Source: a virus. From it: DNA of 34,488 nt. Position numbers and translations under genes: made by a program. The DNA lies in IMG/VR virus record IMGVR_UViG_3300028883_000096, positions 1 through 34,488 of that record. The stretch is one strand, 5' to 3'. Below the pieces are notes generated by a model that was not told the DNA's origin, searched no databases, and worked only from the letters and a program-made list of their open reading frames with translations. Numbering within the stretch: position 1 is the stretch's first letter; every line of letters starts with the position of its first letter. Shown here piece after piece: positions 1-8,000 of this stretch.

Positions 1-25
1 ATTGATTTTATCAAAAATAATATTA

Positions 26-101
26 ATTCCCAAATTATTTTCGCAGATTAACAAATTAAATACATAGACGTTTTTTGGTGCAGATTAATTTGGGAATCTG
101 C
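26..101. promoter_or_regulatory. Left-end repeat sites (putative transposase binding sites)
   Basis: Three related AT-rich motifs are seen. ATTCCCAAATTATT (26-39) is matched by an exact inverted copy at 34386-34399. AGATTAACAAATTAAATACAT (about 46-65) resembles the copy at 34146-34167. GCAGATT/AATCTGC (80-86/95-101) brackets AATTTGGG and forms a near palindrome. Mu-like transposases bind several such sites near each end, so these are read as the left attachment region. The exact phage terminus is not resolved; a TGAT at 3-6 could be the end, but this is only a guess. Confidence 0.6.
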
Positions 102-205
102 TTATTTTCGTTTCGTTTTTCTTTTGGTTTTTTGTCTCTTCCTTCGCTGCGTTGATACCTTTTTGTTGACATCAACTAAATGCAATTTAAGCTATTCAGA
201 TGACT

Positions 206-676
206 TTACAAAGTACTTTTATATGCTCTGCCAATATTGATTAGGATTCGTTCGGATGTGATTGCTCTGCCGATCTCTTGCAGGTATGTATCGGATGAGA
301 GTGTTGGTGGGGTGGTGCTGAGTGCTGAACCGTCAAGGAATACCGAACTGTTGGCTGTGTGGGTTGCTCCTTCTATCGTTATCTCACCGTCGTATATGTA
401 TTCGAGTTCGCTGCCTGTTGCTGCTTCACTGAATGCTATTGCCATGCAGGGACGGTCATTGACGCTGTAATCTGTGTCTGCCAGATATGCGTTGCCTGAG
501 TCGTCTATCCATATAGGGTCGCCGGCATTTATGTCTTCCGCTGCTATCGCTTTGTATTTTGCCGGACTTGCGGTAAAGGTGGGCGTGCCTGACGCTCCTC
601 CTGCGGCTGTCTTGATGTTAAATGCAAGGTGCTTTAGTTGTATTGACCTTTCCGGGATCGCTGTTCCAACTGGCAT
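206..676 (-). CDS. Virion-associated protein, decoration-like
   Basis: A 156-residue protein and the last gene of the late block. Residues about 40-105 (YKAIAAEDINAGDPIWIDDSGNAY and onward, seen as a short beta-rich domain) resemble the small capsid-decoration/cement or fibre-tip domains in which a 'G-D-P-V-x-ID-x-x-G-x-A' pattern recurs. The start codon overlaps the stop of the upstream 624-residue gene in a TAATG junction, so the two are probably translationally coupled. Its place after the tail-tip genes suggests a virion surface or fibre component. No catalytic motif is visible. The decoration assignment rests on motif resemblance only. Confidence 0.5.
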   Translation of the reverse strand: MPVGTAIPERSIQLKHLAFNIKTAAGGASGTPTFTASPAKYKAIAAEDINAGDPIWIDDSGNAYLADTDYSVNDRPCMAIAFSEAATGSELEYIYDGEITIEGATHTANSSVFLDGSALSTTPPTLSSDTYLQEIGRAITSERILINIGRAYKSTL

Positions 677-2550
677 TATGAGCCCTCCACGAATAGTGTT
701 ACGTCTGTCTTCCCCTTATGCACGTCGTCTTTTACTTCCATTACGTGGGCTGTCGTGCTGAGTTCTCCAAGCAAACCGGAAGGCATTGCTGCTTCCCATC
801 TGTAATGGCTCAGGTCCTTATCAAGTGTGTAAATCTGCCCAACGTCCCCAATGCTTACTACTCCAATATTTGTCTTTATGCTTACCTTTGCCTGCCCATA
901 TTTCGAGAATGTCTCGCCTAAGGCATAAGCCACAGTTTTCGCTTTGTTCGTGGTGTCCTGCATAAAGCTGATAAGAGAGTTTATTATACTGATCCTGAAT
1001 AATGCACCATACAAATTAGTACTGTAAGGGCTTAGATCAGCATGTGTAATTGACCAGTGATCAACGCCGTCATATATAAGGCACTCTTCATGTACCCTCA
1101 CAAAATCCGTCGTGGGCCAAAACATCGGGCTGTAAGGAGGTGTTTCTTTGTAATATAGCTTATTGGTCTTAAAACCGTTATAATTCCATATAAAGCGTCC
1201 AAGCGTGCCGTAAGAATGATATATACCTTCATCAGGGAGTTGCGTCGGCATATTGTGAAAAGTCGCTTTAAATTGATAATCGTCTTCGGCAAAACTGCCC
1301 TGTATGTGATAAGCATGTTCTTCGATGTCGTCGCCTGTAATGCCAAGATATGAGCCAACAACCTCGCTTATGACTGTTTCGCCACACTCTATCGTCGGAT
1401 CGTCTATAATTTCTACAAGATCAAGCGTGCCAAGCACCACCGGGTCTTTTACTTCATTGAAAAAGTACTTTACCGTCGGGTAGCTCCCTGAATAGCTTGT
1501 TCTGATCCTGAATTTCATGTAATTCTCTTCGCTTACCATTTTAAGCCAGTCCCATGCCGTCGGTGTTTTACTGGATGATCCCAAAGCAAACATCGAAACT
1601 TCACTTGATTCTATCAAATAACCGCCCACCTGGTCATCATAATTATAAGGATCGTCGCCGTCGTAGTGTATTGTCCCAACAAAGTAAAGATTGTTGCCGT
1701 CGGTACCTGAGATTGCAGAAGTCGGTTTGTTTTCGTCATTCAAGCCCTGTTTATAGTACTTTATTGCATCGAATGGGCTGCCTGATCGCTCATAATAAGT
1801 ATCCGATACTGAAAGCCGCATAAACTGACGAACCACTTCCTTTGTATTATTTAGCACTTCATAAAATAGATCAGATAACTCAAACATCGTCGCTTCAAGT
1901 CCAGTCGTGTAAGTGCCCATATACGGACCGCCATGATCTAAAACTGTAAAATAATGTGTGCCGTCGTAGCCTCTCATATCAATGCACCTGTCCGTCGTGT
2001 AGGTCGTGATCGTGCCTGCATCGGCTTTGTATAACATTGATTGCTGCACATCCTTAAGCAATACATTTTCTGCGGCTACTTTACCCAAATGCACCAGGTC
2101 AATTTCAAACTTCAATCCATACTTGCTGATCTTATACTTCCTCTTGACTGACGGCTTCTGGCATCCGATAAAATACGGATAAAGCGTCGTGCCTGAGCCA
2201 CGATTATTATAAATTATAACAACGTTTGATAGGTCATAAGTTCTCGAATATGTGCCAATCGAAACACTCCCGGCATCCACCTGCACAGGATTGGTAAGAT
2301 ATGTTACCAAATCGCTGTCAAGCCACGCAAGATCGAAATTAAGCGTCAATACCGGTGCTGCCATGGCTCCAACAGGTAACTTATCGCCCATCTTTGCCGT
2401 CGGCTTTTCAATCCCCTCGAAGCCGTTCTCGTGGATTTCACTGTAAACTCTCGGAGACGGCATAGTTGTGGAATCGGCGGGTATTATTTCAACCCGCCAC
2501 TTCCATTGGCGCTCGGTGAACTCGGTATAATAGATTGTACTTCTCGGCAT
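676..2550 (-). CDS. Tail-tip/baseplate-like structural protein
   Basis: A 624-residue, aromatic- and Tyr-rich, beta-looking protein with no signal peptide, membrane segment or enzyme motif. It follows the tape measure, the YadA-like fibre and a 147-residue tail protein, which is where siphovirus-type phages encode distal tail, hub and fibre proteins. Its N-terminal part (residues 1-110) could be a Dit-like ring domain, but I cannot recognise a named family. It starts at the TAATG overlap with the upstream gene's stop codon and ends in another such overlap with the downstream gene, indicating a tightly coupled operon. Confidence 0.55.
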   Translation of the reverse strand: MPRSTIYYTEFTERQWKWRVEIIPADSTTMPSPRVYSEIHENGFEGIEKPTAKMGDKLPVGAMAAPVLTLNFDLAWLDSDLVTYLTNPVQVDAGSVSIGTYSRTYDLSNVVIIYNNRGSGTTLYPYFIGCQKPSVKRKYKISKYGLKFEIDLVHLGKVAAENVLLKDVQQSMLYKADAGTITTYTTDRCIDMRGYDGTHYFTVLDHGGPYMGTYTTGLEATMFELSDLFYEVLNNTKEVVRQFMRLSVSDTYYERSGSPFDAIKYYKQGLNDENKPTSAISGTDGNNLYFVGTIHYDGDDPYNYDDQVGGYLIESSEVSMFALGSSSKTPTAWDWLKMVSEENYMKFRIRTSYSGSYPTVKYFFNEVKDPVVLGTLDLVEIIDDPTIECGETVISEVVGSYLGITGDDIEEHAYHIQGSFAEDDYQFKATFHNMPTQLPDEGIYHSYGTLGRFIWNYNGFKTNKLYYKETPPYSPMFWPTTDFVRVHEECLIYDGVDHWSITHADLSPYSTNLYGALFRISIINSLISFMQDTTNKAKTVAYALGETFSKYGQAKVSIKTNIGVVSIGDVGQIYTLDKDLSHYRWEAAMPSGLLGELSTTAHVMEVKDDVHKGKTDVTLFVEGS

Positions 2551-2993
2551 TATAAGCTCACTGGTTCTTTTGATTTAAAAGTTATGTTCCAAGTATCGCT
2601 GGCTGTCTCAAACTGCTCCGACGTGCTCTCTTCTATCGGATAAACGGCAAGCGGCAAAAGCGAATCCCAAATATTTAGCAACGACGATTCTGCCCTCTCC
2701 AGCGTCGTTTCTGTAATATACATCATTTCATAAGTCTGCCTGTATTTCTTGAAATTCCAATAATCTATAAAATTATTGTAGTCGTCGTTGTCGGTGTGCA
2801 GCACTCCAAAGGGTGCCAGAACAACGATCAGCTTCAATTCGTCGCCGTAATGCGTAAAAATCGCACCTCCGGGCTTTTCGTCGGTCTCGCCTTCTTCGAT
2901 AACCGGCTTGATCCCTGCCACTGCAAGTGTAAGCTCCTGACCCGATCCAAGGTCTGCCGGATCATCAACAAACTCAAACGTTATTGTAGCCAT
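2550..2993 (-). CDS. Tail-associated protein
   Basis: A 147-residue acidic protein. The start has a strong Shine-Dalgarno sequence (AAGGAGG) seven bases upstream, so the ATG at 2993 is well supported. It overlaps the 3' end of the membrane-protein gene before it by 13 bases, and its stop overlaps the next start (TAATG). The pattern of a beta N-terminus and a helical middle with a Tyr-rich stretch (YWNFKKYRQTYEMMY) is typical of small tail proteins that act with a following tail-tip protein, but no family is recognised. Function is inferred only from position between the tape measure and the tail-tip gene. Confidence 0.6.
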   Translation of the reverse strand: MATITFEFVDDPADLGSGQELTLAVAGIKPVIEEGETDEKPGGAIFTHYGDELKLIVVLAPFGVLHTDNDDYNNFIDYWNFKKYRQTYEMMYITETTLERAESSLLNIWDSLLPLAVYPIEESTSEQFETASDTWNITFKSKEPVSL

Positions 2994-3271
2994 GCTTCCT
3001 CCTTCTTTTCCCCCTCTTCGTAAGAGGGGGTTAGGGGGTGTTGTCTGGGTGGATCAAAACTCGGTGTTTTCTTCACTTCAAAGATCATCATCTGATTGAT
3101 CTTTCCTTTTATCAGCCCATACCTGCGGTCCGATAACCACGAAACACAAAGTATGTAGGTAAAAGTGACGAACATATCAACCGCAATGATACGCTGTAAG
3201 TCCCAGATCGTCTCATAAGCAAAGAATGACAGCAGGAAAATCATAATCCAAATCGAAGTTAGCCATTTCAT
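2981..3271 (-). CDS. Small membrane protein with repeat-encoded C-terminus
   Basis: A 96-residue protein with a hydrophobic N-terminus (residues 1-20) and a second hydrophobic segment (about 29-45), consistent with two membrane spans. The last roughly 25 residues (RQHPLTPSYEEGEKKEEAW) are encoded by a copy of the dispersed G-rich palindrome at 3010-3046, so the original C-terminus has probably been replaced by repeat sequence. The gene then runs 13 bases into the next gene. It may be a moron or membrane-associated accessory gene within the tail block. No function can be assigned. Confidence 0.5.
   Translation of the reverse strand: MKWLTSIWIMIFLLSFFAYETIWDLQRIIAVDMFVTFTYILCVSWLSDRRYGLIKGKINQMMIFEVKKTPSFDPPRQHPLTPSYEEGEKKEEAWLQ
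3010..3046 (+). repeat. Dispersed G-rich palindromic repeat, copy 1
   Basis: CCCCCTCTTCGTAAGAGGGGG forms a hairpin and is followed by TTAGGGGGTGTTGTCT. This is a full-length copy and lies within the 3' coding end of the membrane-protein gene. Confidence 0.9.
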
Positions 3272-3610
3272 TTAATACCCCTTTATCATTTCTGGTTTAA
3301 TCATTGTGAAATCCAAAGCCCTTGCGAGTTCGTATTCAGCGATCCCAAACTCAGATTGCTTCCAGTCCGAAAGCAAGTAATACTTATCGCAACCAAGCAT
3401 CAGCGATATACATTTCCGTTTGATATAATCACGGTCTTTTGGGTCGTCGTCATCCAATCCCATGTTTTTCGTGTACCATAACGGATTAATTGCATTATAG
3501 CCCGCTTCGTGCAGTTTTACCGCAACCGCATCAAACTTCTTATAACATTCTTCAAAGGGTTCCCCTTTGACCTTACCTATTATATACACACAATCATTAT
3601 CCATTGCCAT
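3272..3610 (-). CDS. DUF4406-like protein (nucleoside 2-deoxyribosyltransferase fold)
   Basis: A 112-residue soluble protein. The N-terminal YIIGKVKGEPFEECYKKF, followed by AGYNAINPLW and a later 'GCDKYYLLSDWKQSEFG' segment, match the order of motifs in DUF4406/nucleoside 2-deoxyribosyltransferase-like proteins: a beta strand with G-x-x-x-G, a 'NP' strand end, and a C-terminal S-x-G-A/I-x-x-E helix. Family members are related to enzymes acting on the N-glycosidic bond of nucleosides; activity here is untested. The ATG at 3610 has GAGG five bases upstream. It is an enzyme-like gene between fibre and tail genes, so it is probably a cargo (moron) gene. A 7-bp repeat array lies directly in front of it. 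Confidence 0.6.
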   Translation of the reverse strand: MAMDNDCVYIIGKVKGEPFEECYKKFDAVAVKLHEAGYNAINPLWYTKNMGLDDDDPKDRDYIKRKCISLMLGCDKYYLLSDWKQSEFGIAEYELARALDFTMIKPEMIKGY

Positions 3611-3619
3611 TTCTACCTC

Positions 3620-3644
3620 AATTCGTAATTCGTAATTCGTAATT
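3620..3644. repeat. 7-bp tandem repeat, AATTCGT x3.5
   Basis: Three exact AATTCGT units plus AATT fill the intergenic gap between the YadA-like fibre gene and the DUF4406-like gene. This is one of five 7-bp arrays in the window. Confidence 0.95.
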
Positions 3645-3648
3645 ATTC

Positions 3649-4674
3649 TTAGCTCCCCGCAAACCCTTCAGCACTCCTAACAGCCGCAACCGCATAGCAA
3701 TTAAAACCACTCGGAATATTGACTTCTATCTTTAATGATCCATTAGTTGTATCGCCAGTTATCATTGGGCTGACATAAGTGGAAGCCCCTGAGTCCGCCT
3801 CCTGCAAAGTCGTTACGTCATAAACAGCCGTTGTTCCAGCATTGGCATCACGCTTGATCCCAACGAGGTAAGTTCCTACGAAGTGCTCTGAGCCACCTAC
3901 ACGCCTGATTTCGATCTGTACAAGCAAATTAAAATTGCTGTAATTTGGTAATACAAACCGTTCTGAGCTGCCATCAAGAAATAATTCATAATAAGCATAA
4001 TCGCCGGAAGAGTTCGTTATGTTCCTGCGATAAACGAGTTCTGTTTGTTGTGCGTCGCCTGTTGCTGCGAAACGACCTGCTGCGTGTGCTTGCTGTCCAT
4101 AATTAGATGCTTTTGCGTGAATTGAAGAGCCAACAAACGAAAAATTTCCACTTGCTATGTTTGTCGATCCATTAACTACTGCTGAGCCGTTTCCACTTGC
4201 CGTATTGCTATTACCAGAAGCGAATGAGGTTGATCCGCTTGCAGTGTTATTTGTGCCACCTGCTATAAATGAATTATTTCCACTTGCGAGGTTATTCCAA
4301 TACCCTCCTATTGATATTGCACCATAACCTGAAGCCGTGTTTTTTGCACCACCTAAAACCATGCTGTAATCTCCGCTTGCCACTTGACTCGCAGATGTTC
4401 TCGTTTGTTGTAAATCCACCGCATTTTGTCCCCTCTTATTCCCGCCCGTTGCCGTTCCGTCGGGAACTTGTGCTAATATCGCACCTGTGCCTTTCGGACT
4501 TATCACAATGTCAATATTACTCTCAGCACCCATGGCAACAAACTGGTGAGCAGGGACAGTCGCATTTGGTGTGTCGGTGTCCCTCGCTTCGTCGAAATAT
4601 TCAAGCCCTCCAGTGGCTTCTTCTCCGTAGAAAAAGCCGTCGGTCTCGCTATATTTCAGAACGTACTCAGCCAT
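3649..4674 (-). CDS. YadA head-repeat tail fibre / adhesin-like protein
   Basis: A 341-residue protein. Residues about 95-185 hold six or more 12-15-residue repeats of the type 'N-T-A-S-G-x-x-S-x-x-x-G-G', for example NTASGYGAISIGG and NTASGSTSFASG. This is the signature of YadA/Hep_Hag head repeats that fold as a trimeric left-handed beta roll in trimeric adhesins. The N-terminal 90 residues are a probable virion attachment part. Residues 210-341 are a beta-rich C-terminal domain that could bind the receptor. The likely role is a trimeric tail fibre or side fibre. The start overlaps the preceding stop codon (TAATG). Confidence 0.7.
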   Translation of the reverse strand: MAEYVLKYSETDGFFYGEEATGGLEYFDEARDTDTPNATVPAHQFVAMGAESNIDIVISPKGTGAILAQVPDGTATGGNKRGQNAVDLQQTRTSASQVASGDYSMVLGGAKNTASGYGAISIGGYWNNLASGNNSFIAGGTNNTASGSTSFASGNSNTASGNGSAVVNGSTNIASGNFSFVGSSIHAKASNYGQQAHAAGRFAATGDAQQTELVYRRNITNSSGDYAYYELFLDGSSERFVLPNYSNFNLLVQIEIRRVGGSEHFVGTYLVGIKRDANAGTTAVYDVTTLQEADSGASTYVSPMITGDTTNGSLKIEVNIPSGFNCYAVAAVRSAEGFAGS

Positions 4675-4931
4675 TAACCCAGCACCTTATAAGTGTTCGT
4701 GTTCATCCCTTTGTCGAACTCAGCAGCAGCCGTCAAAAGGTTTGCACCCAACGTTTTAAGGTCCGCTCCGCTCACTCCGTCGCCCAGATCGGCATCGTTG
4801 GCAATCAGCGAAGAGCCATCCACAGCGTCCCATTTCGCTTTCAGGAGCTTGATCTTATTGATAACACTCAAATACTCAAGGGCTGTGGTCTTCACAGTCG
4901 CAATCAAATTATCTTTCGTGTTCGTATTCAT
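4674..4931 (-). CDS. Small virion or chaperone protein upstream of fibre
   Basis: An 85-residue, mostly helical protein, repeating MNTNT at both its N- and C-termini. An AAAGGAAG Shine-Dalgarno element precedes the ATG at 4931. It is coupled by a TAATG overlap to the YadA-like fibre gene, so it could be a fibre assembly partner or a linker. I do not recognise a family. Confidence 0.5.
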   Translation of the reverse strand: MNTNTKDNLIATVKTTALEYLSVINKIKLLKAKWDAVDGSSLIANDADLGDGVSGADLKTLGANLLTAAAEFDKGMNTNTYKVLG

Positions 4932-4949
4932 ATTTCTTCCTTTCTTCTT

Positions 4950-4985
4950 CCCCCTCTTTTAAGAGGGGGTTAGGGGGTGTTGTCT
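4950..4985 (+). repeat. Dispersed G-rich palindromic repeat, copy 2
   Basis: CCCCCTCTTTTAAGAGGGGG is followed by TTAGGGGGTGTTGTCT. It lies in the gap between the tape measure and the small 85-residue gene; the mRNA of that operon would carry it as a hairpin. Confidence 0.95.
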
Positions 4986-5023
4986 TATTAAATCCCACCT
5001 CTACCTCTTGTCATGTGGGTGTT

Positions 5024-8000
5024 TTACATTGATTTCAATTCTTTCCTCTTCCACGCATCAATCTGACCACGCAAGGAATCGCCATCGGCTTTCATTTCGC
5101 CGTCAAATTCGATGTTCAGATTAGTATTTATTTTTGTCTGCAAAGCCCTGATCTCTTTGCGAGTCGCAGCAAGCTCGCTTCGTAAGTTCTGATTGTCCGC
5201 TCTTAGCTCTGCGGTCTGCCTGTTTATCGCCTGTGCGGTATTTTGTTCGGACATTCCACGCACCAGCACCGGGACGATTTCACTTTGCGGTTTGAGCTTA
5301 TTCTGCAATTTCTTTTGCAAATTTATGTCCTGCTGGAACTTATCAACGAAATACTCTGAGAGCGGTCTTTTGTGTTTATTGACCCATTCAAACGCCTCTT
5401 TGTTGCCTGTGGCAAGCGTCGCTTCGGCATTCATAACTGACTCGTGAATACTTAAGCGGCTTAAATTCGAATCGCTTTTCGTCGTTCCTTTACCTTTTAA
5501 ATCAACCGTTCCTTCGGCAAAAGCACCCATTACAGCAGATTCAACACCTGCAAGAGCGGCATACATCAAACCGGCTGCGATACCTCCCACGATTGCACCA
5601 GTTATCGGATTTAAGGCAAGGGCTTTGGCAAGTGCCTCGGCGGCATAGATCGGGATTTCTGCTTTCAAAGCGGAGAATGCTGTTTTAACAAATGCTTTAC
5701 TCCAGTTCTGCTGTTCCATGCCGATCTGTGAGAACATCGTTGCGTAACCGGTTACTTTTGCCTGAAGCATTGCACTTTCGGTTTCGGCAATCTGTTCTTC
5801 GACAGCCATCTGACCTTCCTGCAATTCGGCAAGCTGTTCATAATATCGTTCTGCCTCGGCAAGTTTCCCGTCGTTTATCGCTTTTGCCATGTTCAATTGC
5901 GTCTCGGCGATCTTTTCGGCATTGTCTTCCTGCTGTTCGGCAAGTGCGTCGAGGTCATTCTGGTAGCTTGCTGAAAGTTCCAGTTGCTGTTGGCTGATCT
6001 TCTTAAATGCCTCGCCGGCTGCTTTCGACATAACGGCAAACACATCCACCTGAGCGGCTTTGCGTGCCTCTGCCTGTTGCTTTTCGAGTTCGAGCTGTTC
6101 TTCAGCAAGACCATTGACTTTTTCGTAATATTCTTCAATCGATATTTCACGGTTGCGGAGCTGCTCTTCCAAATCAAGCGATGCCGTTTTATTTGTTTCA
6201 AGCTGTTTATTAAGATCATCAAGCAAACCCTGATCTTTGTTGCCGGAATAATCGGCATTGAATAAAGCATCACGGAATGCAGAAGAAATCGAATAAAGTA
6301 CGTTCGTATCATTCAAATACTTTTCTTCTGCGGCTTTCTTTTCGGCAAGGAAGCCCTTTAATGCCTGAAGTTCCTGCTGCTGATTGCCCTTGGCTTTTGC
6401 GAGCTGCTCCTGATATAGCTTTTCGGCTTCAAATATTCTGATTTCTCGCTCTCTGACCGCAAGATTCCTGATCTGATTTATTCGCTCCTCTTTGATCTTT
6501 AAGTCAACGTCAGCCGTTACTTCGTTTATTTTTTGATCAAGTTCGGCAAATAAATTGGCAATCTCAGGTGTCTCAGAAATAATTTTTTCTTTTATTTCGG
6601 AAAGCTGATCCTGCATTATCTTAACGATCAGCGAGTCGTCGCCGAAAGTCTGCGTAGCTGCGTTCAAAGCGTCCTGTGCTTCGAGGTATGCCTGATTACG
6701 TTCCAGTATTGCACTGACTTCGGCATCGGTCTGCCTTTCTATCAATTGGATACGTAGCTGTCCCTGCTCTTGCAAATTGGCAACAGAATCGTCGCCAGTG
6801 AGCTGAGGTGCCTGCGTTTCAGCGATTGCCAAACGCTGTTCGAGTGCCTTCGTTTCGGCATCATAAATTTCCTGATTGCGGCTTCGTATTGTTTCAAGTT
6901 GCTTATCCCAATAAGATTCTTTGATCTTGTTTATTTCGGCTTCTCCCTGCTCGGTTAGAAGACCGATCTTTGTATTCAAATTTTTAATTAACTCTTCTCG
7001 TTCGGAGTTCCTGACGTTGTCAAGTTCTTTGGTCCTTTGGATTTCATCCTGAACACCTTCCACGGCAATGCGTATCTTTTCCTGCTGCATGGCAATTTGC
7101 CTGTCCAGTTCATCTTTTATCTGATTATTAGACAGATCATTCTGGAGCTGTGCTATTTCCTGCAAGCTCTTTTTAATCGCTTCTTTTAGCGAGTCATATT
7201 CTTTCGGATCGCCAACTGGCGGCGGTTTCGGTGTGTTCTGCTCCACGTCGGTCTTTATCTCTTCATTGATCTCACCGGTCTTTGCCTGATAAAATCTTTG
7301 CTTATCAAGTAAAGCATCATAAAACTCATTGATAGCTTTGCGAGTGTTCAGCAAGCCGGCTTTGTCGTAGCCCTTTTCATCTGCTCTTACGTCTAATGCC
7401 TGTAAAAGCTGGTCCCTTGCGTCCTGCAATTCACCGCTGGAGGTTGCCCGGTACATTTCTTTTACGTAAGGATCAAGGAAGTTCTCTGACCATGCACGTA
7501 CATTCGAGCCGCCAAGTATCGCTTCGTCAAAACTATTCGATAGATCGCTAAATAAACCGTTTGCCTCTGATTGCACTTCGGTTAAAGCATCTTCGATGTC
7601 CCCTTTTGCTTTATCGGCTTTTACGGAGACTTCCAGCTCAAGTGTTCTTTGTTCCTGTTTGTTCAGCTCTTTCATATTAGCGATAAGCCCGGCAAGCTCT
7701 GACTTCGAGTCGGCAACACGTTCCGAAAGCCGTTTCATGTTCGTCGCCCAATCGTCTGTGCTTTTGATAGCTCCCGGAAATTCATTGCGAAGTTCCTGCG
7801 TTACAAGTTTCAATCTTTCCTGCTCTTCACGGCTTAACTTCTGCTTTTTCGATAGCTTTTCGTATTCTTCCACGAGAGCGACATTGGCTTTGATCTGTGC
7901 CTGTTTCGCTTCGTTCATCTGCTTGTCCTGCTGAATGATCTCTTTCTGTGCCTGTATTTCGTCGAGCCGTTCTTCGGCTGTTTCGTGGAAAGCACCGGCA

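Noticed and set aside
120-205. Terminator after the last late gene (GTTGATGTCAAC at about 165-176)
   Set aside because: The stem is only 5 bp with a 2-base loop and no following U run on the minus strand.
4269-4973. Long plus-strand ORF (234 residues)
   Set aside because: It is antisense to the YadA-like fibre and 85-residue genes, is rich in Leu/His/Arg and ends in repeat sequence; a shadow frame.
5893-6312. Minus-strand ORF (139 residues) inside the tape measure
   Set aside because: It lies in a shifted frame of a confident tape measure coding region; composition (many Ile/Arg/Ser) suggests no real product.
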